Of a stretch of 64,000 nucleotides of DNA, positions 48,601 through 60,600 are shown piece by piece (the first letter of the stretch is position 1; each line of letters begins with the position of its first letter). Made by a program: the position numbers and the translations under genes. Under the pieces are notes generated by a model that had not been told where the DNA came from, made no database searches, and was given only the letters and a program-made list of their open reading frames with translations. Where the stretch lies: the NCBI GenBank assembly GCA_963402885.1, contig OY727095.1, positions 31,873,001 through 31,937,000 of the forward strand, given 5' to 3'. Origin of the DNA: Antedon bifida (lineage: Eukaryota > Echinodermata > Crinoidea > Comatulida > Antedonidae).

Positions 48601-51600
48601 TACTAAGCATTAAGTTGTCGAGAGATTCCAAAGTAGTTGATGGGTATTGATGGGAATTGATGGGAATTGATGGGTATTGGTCGGTATTGATTGGAATTGA
48701 TGGGTATTGGTGGGTATTTATGGGAATTGATGGATACTGGTGGGTATTGGTGTGTATTGATGGATATTGATGGGAATTGATGGGAATTGATGGATATTAA
48801 TGGGAACGATGTGTATTGATGGGAATTAATGGACATTGCTGGGCATTGATTGGAATTGATAGATATTGGTGGGTATTGATGGGTATTGATGGGAATTGAT
48901 GGATATTGATGGGAATTGATGGGTATTAATGGGAACGATGGGTATTGATGGGAATTGATGGATATTGGTGAGTATTGATGGGAATTGATGAGAATCGATG
49001 GGCACTGATAGGTATTGGTGGGTATTTAATAAGATCCTAAAGTTCTTTTTTCACTTTCAATTTATTCTGTTTTTCTATTTTGTGGCATAATCATAATCAC
49101 ATTAAAAATATTTACACCAGAAGATCAAATTACTGATTGACAAATAGTCAACTATTGATTATTAATTATAGACATCAATTAATGGCTTTTACTTTAAATA
49201 ATATTAAATATATATAAATAATACCAATAACGGTATATATACTACTGTACATAATATAAAGCTACTTATACCACTATTAATATATTTATAGATTGTATAT
49301 AGACTGAACAAAGATACTGTACATAAAACTACTGTATCACACATAATTTATTTTTAATAAAAATAGAGACTTAAAAATTATCCAGAAATGTGTCAGTGTG
49401 ACTAAATATGAAACAAAAAACGAAAACGTTTTTAGTTTAGTAGCTAAAAACCTTTCATTTCCTCATAAACTTAAAATTTTTGTAGGTGTTTCATTACTTT
49501 TTTTAAGTTATCAAGGACTGATATCGTAAGATGATTAAAATCATCACTTGATCAATGCATTCAGTAACTGTCTGTATATTAAATGGCGTGTATTGCCACG
49601 CATTCGATTATGAACAGTGCACACTGAAATAAGTGCAATGCTCAATGCGGCAATACAGTACATAGTACTTTCCTAGTAAAGCTGTGTCCACACCAATGGA
49701 CAAAATTATAATGATATACTCTCCTACGGCTGCAAACTGAATTTTGGCCATAATACAGATTCTCAATTACGCTAAATGTTAGCGCAACGAAGCATTAGGC
49801 ATACAGACATCTGCACTTGCTTGAAATCAATACGAATTCTGTGATTGTACTAATTTGTGAATTTGGTGTAATCGCAGAAGGTATCACAACGCTGACTTAC
49901 TTCTAATCATGTGCAGATGGCTATGTTACTGGATAGTGCAAAAGTGACAGCTTACTTTTATTTATTTGAGAGAAACATTAGTTCATGGTATATATAAACA
50001 ACCCTTACCTCTGGGAATAAATTCTTAGGGAATTTCATTTTTTCGTGGCTGGTGCTTTGTGATAAATTATCCAAATATCGGACATGACCTTCGCATTCTC
50101 TAAATTCTTTACCTGTAATTATGAAAAAAAAAGAAAAACATTATTTATAATTATCTATTAATAAATACCCAACAAAAAAAGAAAAGCAACCACCACATGA
50201 TGAAGATTAAATATGAAATATAACACTAAAGTAAGACATAATGTAAGAAATATTAAAATAGTATTAAAGAAAAGAACTAGACATGTAACTCGTCACTTTG
50301 ACGAGTTAGTTATCCGCACGACAAACGCTACGTGCACGTCATACGTTGGAATATTGCACACAGAAAAAGATTATGGCATTATGACCTGAACTGAAGAATA
50401 TGATATGTTGTTAGTGCTGATTTCTGTCAATTTTGTGTCGTATAGTATATATAGTATAATATGTATACATATTACATGTAGAATAAGTAAAATTATGGGA
50501 CCTGCCATTTATTGCAATTTTTAACATGTTGACGGTTTTAAAATGAAACGCGAAGGTAGCAATTTCAGAAGGAAATTATCTCAGCAACAACATATTAACG
50601 TGTAGAAGAAATTTGAATACGTGAAATATTGATGCGCGCTCATTTAAATGTAATGAATTATGACGCAAAAGATGAAAATACGACATTTTTTATTTAACTG
50701 GCCATATGATGACGTCACAACATCCGATTGGCAAAATGTTCACATGATTTCGTATCTACAATCCAATAGCTTCCAGAAAACGTTTTAATCGTGATTATCA
50801 CATTTTATTCTTACGAGCTATAACAGATTAAAATTTACTATAAAGATGAAATTAATGCCAGACGTAATTTTAATTTTTAGGCATGATGACGTCATAAAAA
50901 TTAAAATATTTTTAAATCATGCGAAAGATAGTTGATTGACCTAGACAATATCAAAATCGGGGTGAAAATGGAAAACGGATAAGTGGAGATGCGCTCTATT
51001 AAATGTGATGAGCTATGACGAAAGATACAAAAATCATAAATTTTATATTCGCGTGGCCATACGATGACGTCACAATGTCCGGTTAGCCATATTAATACAT
51101 GATCTGATATCTACAACTCATCAACTTCCATAACATGTCATCCACAAAAAGTTGACCGTGCAGTTTAGAAATTACGACTGTTTAAAAAAAGGCATAATTT
51201 TGACGAATTTTTGAACTTTTTCATCAAAAACGCGCGCAAATTGTCCAATTTGACGTGCTCGTATGACGTAACTTTAAGTCGAAAGTGTTTAAAAGTTGGT
51301 AAAATTACTAGAAAAGGCTGGAAAAACATAAATCACGCAAAAAAAATATGTTTTTAATGCTACGTGCGCACCGCACACGTAAAAATTTGCGCACGCGTGG
51401 GAATTTTTGACATGCTTAAAACGACATGAAACGCGTAGAAACTTGATTAGAAATTAATTTTGCGCATTTTGAAACTTTAAATAAGCGTGCGCGCGTAACT
51501 TTTTGTAAAACACGCAATTTTTTTTCAACAGAAAGTTAGCGCATGATATAAATTAAACTTTTGCAAAGTTTCAATTTAAAATGTTATTTGGTTTTTGACC

Positions 51601-54600
51601 TATGTTAAATACGAGAAAATCGTTAAATCGCGCGTAAGTCACGTTGCGCAATTGTAAACATCCTGAAAAGGTTCGCTGCACAACTTCATATGAATGAAGA
51701 TATGTTGGGAAAGTTACGAAATGTTATGTTAGCAAGTTTTACAGATACGCGTGACACAAAAATTACAGAAAGAAAGAAGATAAAGATAGACATGTAACTC
51801 GTCACTTTGACGAGTTTGGTTATCCGCCGCGCAAGTGGTGCAACATCAACATTAAGGGGATAGGTTGAGGACAAAAGGAAGTGTTCACGTATGACCTGAA
51901 GAATATGATATGTTGTTATTGCTGAATTTTATTATTTAGATTCATATATAGTATACACAGTATAATCTGTATCCATATCACATACAGTGTAGAATAGGTG
52001 AAATTACGGGACCCGCTATTTTTTGCAATTTTTAACATGTTGACGGTTTTAAAATGAAACGCGAAGGTAGCAATTTCGGAAGAAAATTATCTCAGCAACA
52101 GCATATTAACGTGTAGAAGAAATTTGAATACGTGAAATATTGATGCGCGCTCTTTTAAATGTAATGAATTATGACGCAAATGATGAAAATACGACCTTTT
52201 TTATTTAACTGGCCATATGATGACGTCACAACATCCGATTGGCAAAATGTTTACATGATTTCGTATCTACAATCCAATAGCTTCCAGAAAACGTTTTAAT
52301 CGTGATTATCACATTTTATTCTTACGAGCTATAACAGATTAAAATTTACTGTAAAGATGAAATTAATGCCACACGTAATTTAAATTTTTAGGCATGATGA
52401 CGTCATAAAAAATAAAATATTTTTAACTCATGCGAAAGATAGTTGATTGACCTAGACAATATCAAAATCGGGGTGAAAATGGAAAACGAATAAGTGGAGA
52501 TGCGCTCTATTCAATGTGATGAGCTATGACGAAAGATACAAAAATCCTAAATTTTATATTCGTGTGGCCATACGATGACGTCACAATGTCCGGTTAGCCA
52601 TATTAATACCTGATCCGATATCTACAACTCATCAACTTCCAGAATATGTCATCCACAAAAAGTTGACCGTGTAGTTTAGAAATTACGACTGTTTAAAAAA
52701 AGGCATATTTTTAACGAATTTTTGAACTTTTTCATCAAAAATGCGCGCAAATTGTCCAATTCGACGTGCTTGTATGACGTAACTTTAAGTCGAAATTGTT
52801 TAAAATTTAGTAAAATTACTAGAAAAGGCTGGAAAAACATAAATCACGCAAAAAAAATTTGTTTTCAATGCTACGTGCGCACCGCACACGTAAAAATTTG
52901 CGCACGCGTGGGAATTTTTTTCATGCTTAAAACGACATGAAACGCGTAGAAAGTTGATTAGAAACTAATTTTGCGCATTTTGAAATTTTAAATGCGCGTG
53001 CACGCGTAACTTTGTGTAAAACACGCAATTTTGTTTCAACAGAAAGTTAGCGCATGATATAAATTAAACTTTTGGAAAGTTTCAATTTGAAATGTTATTT
53101 GGTTTTCGACCTATGTTGAATACGAGGAAATCGTTAAATCACGCGTAAGTCACGTTGCGCAATTGTAAACGTCATGAAAAGCTTCGCAGCACATCTTCAT
53201 GTGCATGACGATATGTTGAGAAAGTTACAAAATGTTATGTTTGCAAGTTTTAGAGAAAAGCGTTCCACAAAAATCATACAGAAAGAAAGAAGCCAAATAA
53301 AAAGATGATTTCGTAGAATCACAAGAGGTTATCCTGCAACTTCGTTGCGGATAACCAATAATTATTAAATGTATATATAAAACATTTATTTATTAAGTTC
53401 ACACAGAGGTCAAGTCCATTTCGGTCACTGCGGCTGGATACTTTTCAAGCTCAACTCAGATAATAAACAGTTGCCACGAACAGCCAGATACTGTACCAGA
53501 AACCGTTGTCAAATTAATGTGAATATTCTAACTTTTCACATTATTGATCGGAGCTGTTCAATGAAAATTAAATAAAATTCAAATGAATATTCTAAGGTGA
53601 CAGTGCCGGCTTTATGCATCTTCTATTTCATGGAGAAACATATAGCAAAGAGCATTAACATATAAAAATATTTTGTTAGTTTCTACTATTTATTTTATGA
53701 TTCAATACTTAAAACGACATAAGAAAACAGCTATGAAATAGTAACATAAAATTTGAACTCGTCACTTTGTATGAGTTAGGTTATCCGCCCAAACACGCAC
53801 ATGACCTGAGTTAAATACATTTATTGTTGAATTGTATCAAACATGGTCCAAAATTTAAAAATACAGTAATAATAAAAGGCATCCATACTGTACTGTATAT
53901 ATTAGCTACCATTTACTTGAGAATGACCGATTACAAGTGTGATCATTTTTGTAATATTTTTAATTGTGTAAATGACAATACATTATCCAGGCTACATAAC
54001 AAAATGATGGAGATCCTGAGATGATCTGATACCGGTGTCTTTTTTTAGCCTTTATATTTACACTTGTTTTTTCTTACTGTATGTGATGCAATTGATTTTG
54101 TAACCATGGACGTACAAATCCGAAATAAAAGTAAAATAAAAATTGTCAAACCAGTCCTCAATTAATAATCATACTATCTATTTGATGGAGAAGGCATACA
54201 TTATATCACATGCTTTTTGTAAGCTTTCTGTTCTCTACCATTAACTGTAGTTGAGACAGCATTAAAATAAATATTCAACAGCAGTCACTCTGTTTTATAC
54301 CTAATATGGTAAAAGCATTAGTAAAACTATAGAATGTACAATGTGTAACATAATGTGTACGGTCTTTATGAAGAAACATTGAGAATTTGAACGTCAGGAA
54401 TTATTTGATCATTTCAGAATCTCTTTGTTATTAATACCATTCTTTACGGTCAAAGGCTTTAATATAATCCAACTACAGTAGGTAGTCTTATTCCAATATC
54501 ATTGAGACAATATCAACTAGAGGTGTCAATAATATTGATCGGTGTTGTTCAATCAAGTTACCATGGTTTTCTGCAAATTTAATACTAAAAGCAAACAGTG

Positions 54601-57600
54601 AATTATCCAAGCAAATCTTCCTTTAGGTTTAGAGAACATGCATAATTATTCATCACAAATTTGACATGATTGTAATCAATACCAAAGTTATTTCAGATTA
54701 AGAAGAATGAACATAATTTGACATCACAATGAATTAAAGATGTATTGTCTCCTGAACATTTTTTTTATATTTTTATTGTTGAATATGCCAGTTTAATGTC
54801 ACAAAATAGTTATCAACTTTGAACAAAAATTGAATTGGAAAAAAATGTATTTACCTGAAAAAACTGTAATTTAAAGCAAAATATCAGTAAAATTGGCTTT
54901 GGCCATTTATTTTGTCATTTTATATGAGAAAACATTTTGTTTCCGTTTTTTTTACAGAATTGATTAACTTTATTAAAACTACAAAATAACCCATTTAAAT
55001 TCTGATGTATTTAATCTTCATTTTCATGTTTTTTATTAGGGGGGGGGGGGGGAGGAGCAATACATCTTTAATAAAACATAAAATATGTTCATAAAGTGTC
55101 TATTTTCTAGAATTTAGACCTCTCAACATGGGACACAAAAAGAACAGTACGAGGGACATATATTTTAACACTAAGTCCATCCTCTATTAAGGGGACACTT
55201 TGTTGGGTCTTAATGTACTAAATGTACAAATAATGAACACCTAATAGAGGCTCTACTGTATATTCATTTATTCAAATATTTGTTTATTTTGTAGGTACTG
55301 TATAGTATACTAACATAAATTAAAATTATTTTTCTGTATTAAAAAGTATAATTACTAGCTTATTGAATGACCAATTCAACCATGAACTTAGTATTAACAT
55401 ATGCTATTGCAAGATCGGTAATTACAAACAAATTTGTTTACATTTTATAATTGTGTCGTCCTTCGTCATTCATCAGATACCAATTATTATAATTATGCTA
55501 TAGGAATAGTACAATAGCAGTCAATGTTCAGGATCAATGGACATGTATAGAAATGTATGATATAAATATTATTATATGACAATGGTTACAACGTTTGGTA
55601 AAAATTAGGAATGGGATTAAAGTCAAGATTTTTAAATATGGTTGCAAAGGTATACTATATTAAAGGTATATCTATACTTTAGTGAAGATGAGACATATTT
55701 TCAAACTAATTTAATATATAATACAAACTATATATATATAATAGTATGGTATAGGAGAGGAGAGACAACTCATAAGAAATTACACTTCTATAGAATTCAA
55801 CATGAAATCTATTCCCTGATTTTACAGCCATTCTAAAGCTCTGTCTACTGTACACTATCATACTTTATGTGAAAAAAAAATGTGATGTACAGTATGATGA
55901 TGTCATATCACTACCATATTTGTGCAAATCACAACCATATTTGGACACATCACACGTTTTTTGTCAAACTAATTTGATAGTGTAGACAGAGCTTTAGATA
56001 ATGTTATAATATTAATATATCGTACATTGTATCTTTTCTGCCCAACCTTTTGTTACTGTACTTCACTTATTTCTGAGAGCCTAGGCTATTTAGGCTTCCT
56101 TCCCCACATACTATGTTTTAAATTACTATCAAACTTGTTTATATAATTAATACTATTTCTATTATGTTTTTTTAATATGTGTAGAGAATATGCAGTATTG
56201 AATAAACGAATACTAATTTATCTTGTAAGGATCCTAAAAAAAGCCAGCTACGCTTCCACGATAACGTTGAACGTGATGGAGAGAAAGTAAAGATATAAAA
56301 TTACACCATACCATTGTGTATCTTGAAAACAAGAATAACTAGGTACACAATTTTGTTTTTAACCTAATTTGATTTTGGAAGGTGAAACGAATAAGAAGCA
56401 GGTGATTAATAAGAAAATCAATAAAATTATAATTTGATGGTTTGCCATCATGAATAAAGAGTTCAGTATGCTACATCAAAAACATCCAGTACGTTTATAT
56501 TTGGTTGAAAGAAACGAGAATTGCTTCATTTCGAAACGATTTAATAACAGATGGAAGTATTGTTGCAATATTTTGTTATAATTTAATAGTTCATTATAGT
56601 CTTTATCAGTATGCTGGTTATTTTTACATTGATGACCGAATAAATATTATTATTATTATTATTATATGCTACGTTTAAAGATCCAGTTCGTTTAAATTTG
56701 GACAATTACTTCATTTCAACATAATTAACAGATTGTTGCAATATTTTGTTATAATTTAATAGTTCATTGTAGTCTTTATTACATCATTATACTGTAGGTT
56801 AAACTATCGTGTTCAAAAGACATTTTAATTTAACCTTTAACTCAATACCATCATTGTTAAAATTATCATTAACAAAAAAAACCCAACAAATGCTATGTGA
56901 AAGAATCTCACTTGCAACCACCATTTTGGCAAAAACAATTAGAAGGTGGAATACAGGGTGACCACACAATAATGGTAGTTTTGTTATAATTAGTAATACT
57001 ATTTACCACCTATAAACTGATAAACTGTGGAGGGTTAGCATTATTCTGTTCAGTATATCAAATTAAATCAATGAAATTGAATATACATATTTACAAAATT
57101 GCAGGTATAAATATACCTAATGCCGTTTTTCCATTAGGTGGTTTCTTAATAGTGATGACATACATACCTGTTTAATGCAATCATTTGTATCATATTAATC
57201 ATCGTTGTATAATATATATACATTATAGTATAATATACTGTAATTCAGGTAATATATTTAAAAGGCATTTCTAAAAAGAAATATTTCTTAGAAAAAACGA
57301 CGCTCATTTCAACATGCATCTCAATATTTATCAGCAAATGTTTTCATAGACTCTTTTTTCCTCAGACATGCTTTGAGGTGTGCGCATGCCCAGTCCGAGT
57401 TTCCAAATACCCATTTGTTCAGCCGTAGTAAACTATAAGCTACCGCGTGGTACGGTTTCCTAATGCTTCCGTTCTCTTTGAATATAACTGCCTAAAGGAG
57501 CGGTGTATTTTCTGTATTTTAGAATTAACAGAATATCAATGGAATGCAAGTATACTTACTTTTAAAATCATAATACTTGGGCGATGCTATTGAATCATGA

Positions 57601-60600
57601 ATGAAATAAATGTTTCCTAAAGCCTGCAAATAGAAAGAGACAAAGACTAAAATTATGATATCATATTTCAATATATGCTCCATTTCCTCCCAATATACAT
57701 AATTATAATAGCATATACTGTACAAGAATTTGAACCAGATATAGATAGTGTTACCTACGAGCTTGGCATTTTTCTTGGGCTGTTTGTTTTGAGATGTTGT
57801 ATTTGCTTATTTTACTTAACTAAAGCTCTGTCTACACTATCAAACTAGTATGTGTGATGTGCTCAAATATGGTAGTGATATGCCCAAATATGGTAATGAT
57901 ATGCCCAAATATGGTAGTGATGACATCATCATGTCCATATATGGGCACATCACATTTTTTTGTCACATAGAGTTTGATAGTGTAGATAGAGCTTAACATC
58001 ATCCAGTTCACTTCGTATGCATAGTATTAGTAATGTTTTTCTTAATAATTTGACTTTTTAGTTAAAAAATAAATAAACTAAAAATAAATTATTTTCATTG
58101 TTAAGGTCAGGATAATTATTCTACTATATTTAAATAATAATAATAAATAAAAATAAATAAATTTTGACTTTTAAGCACATAATGCATAAAGCCTCTATGC
58201 GCTTCACATTAAAATAAAAGTAATCAGTGAAATAAATAAATAAAGAAGAGCAATTAATAATTATTTTTAATTGATTTCTATATTGTTTGATTTTAAAAGG
58301 ATTACTTGAATGGCTCTGGTGCATATAGAAATATATTGTACACAATAATATTCACGTAATGCATACAAAAAGCAATCATGTACACTAAAAAAAGTAATAT
58401 ACTTCTGAATGCATAAAAATACGAGATGAATATAAAATCTATAATTATTAAATATGAACTGTATAAATCGATGTTTCAAATTGAACACATAATTTATTTA
58501 AGCTGGGTTTTATTTTTGCATTTCATATGAATAATTTAGATTTGATAAGCTGTCGAATATGTTGCTATGGAAAAAACATATTTAATAAAGCCACACATGT
58601 TAAAATAGTTTTAAATTCAAATGGTTTCAGATCAGATACAATAGATTAGTAATTTTTCTTTGAATAAACAAAGTATAAATGTATGCATAAAGCTCTGTCT
58701 ACACTATCAAACTAGTTTGACAAAAAAATGTGATGTGCCCATATATGGACATGATGGTGTCATATCACTACCATATTTAAGCATATCATTACCATATTTG
58801 GATACATCACACTTTTTATAGTGTAGACAGAGCTTTAAAGTATTATTCATCTCATTATTCTTGGCCAGTTTGTACATTGGTTTAATATACCTTCTTTTGT
58901 TTTTCTATATAGTTTATAGTGTTTGTTATAATTAATATTAATTAATTAAAATTAATAATATCCATCTAATATTTTTATATTGATCACAAATAAATTAATA
59001 TTAAATTACCAATGACACACTGTGCAATTTCAAATTTATGTAAAACATATTTTTTTTAGGAAGCTTGGGAGTAGAGAAGTGATTCGCCATTACGTCATTA
59101 AGCATTCAGCCCTGTATACCGTACTTACCGTAAAGTCGTCGGTTGCTTGGTAATTTTTATCCATCACAACGTGCGATCGTCTGTAGCATCTCATCTCTTC
59201 ACTTCCAAATAATGTTCTAAAAAAAAAACATAGTTGAAATCACACTGTATATACTGTAGTTCCATGATACAGTATTATTTGTGCATCACATCAATTTCTT
59301 TTTTAGGTTATGAATTTAGTAGCAAGAATCGGTACAACGTATTGGCTAAGGATGAAACCGAACCTCTTTCCAAAAATTATTTTGTGATTTAAGCAAGATT
59401 TGAAATATATTCAATTTATAATAGTATTAAATGTATATTAAAAAAAAATAGAGATTAAATTTCTTTACTCTGCTGACAATCTGCTTTTCCTAAACATTAA
59501 TAATTAATAAGTCATAGTCTAAATAACATTTGTGTTTACCGTACAGTCCAATACGTTTCACGTCAGAATAATCAAAAGATTAATAATAGTGGTATTAATT
59601 AACAACATAAATGCGTTCTGTTTACATTCAATCTCAATGATGAAAAACAAACCCATTTAACGTCATTCAATACGAGGCTAATCTTTTACAATGTTGACAT
59701 AGTACGCAATTGACGACGAAATGAAATAAATGAAAAATAAATATATTTTGACTCTTACTAATTATTAATAGAATTATCGTACATTTTGTATGTACAGTAT
59801 CAATCAGAAAAATGTCCATGTCTTTTGAAAATATTACAATATTTGTATAGTATAACAAATGACAATGAAATTAATGACTAATTATTAATAGAATTTACGT
59901 TATTATTTTATATTTTGTATGTATCATAAGAAATATTTCCATGTCTTTTGATAATATTTTACATTTTGTATGTATCAATCATAAGAAATATTTCCATGTC
60001 TTTTGATAATATTACAATTTGTCTATAGTATACAAATGACAATGAAATTAAATGAAATGACTAATTATTAATAGAATTTACATTATTTATTTTACATTTT
60101 GTATGTATCAGAAGTAATACAGTATTTCCATATCTTTTGATAATATTTTTAATCTAAAAATATTTTGCAGTTTACATTATAAGCTTTGCGAATTGGAAAC
60201 ATGCAGTACAGTATCAAGGGAAACATTTACAGTCAAGTAACAGATTTGAACCTCCGACCTCAGCAGTAGAAAATGAAGATCGTGTACATCCACTTACAAG
60301 TAATTGATATTTTTGAAATCAAATTTGAACGCCTCCCCTATGTCTACTATGGCAGCAGACTCCTCGAGATCGTCAAAGTGATTAGTATGAATAAGAAGGG
60401 GTTTGAGTAGGATTAATGGACAGGTATACCACAGTTACTTGATGTACTCGAAGCTAAAGGGCTTAGTAATATAACGGTACTTTAAGAGATGTATGTCTGA
60501 GTTACTTAAATCAGACATGTGCTAAAGCTATGTGACAATATATCTTGGTAGCTTGGATGAAGATGTTCAGGCGACATGTACAATAACTACAGTACATGTT

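Noticed and set aside
48603-48836. 77-residue Pro/Ile/Asn/His repeat frame
   Set aside because: Translation of the 10-bp minisatellite inside an INPP5A intron.
52722-52940. 72-residue ORF in the 1509-bp repeat
   Set aside because: The equivalent frame in the sister unit is not preserved, so it is not under coding constraint.
60296-60400. Exon-like minus-strand stretch ending in a good donor and reading FKFDFKNINYL, reminiscent of INPP5A
   Set aside because: Inserting it between visible exons 1 and 2 breaks the frame, no phase-compatible acceptor exists, and the protein is already continuous without it.
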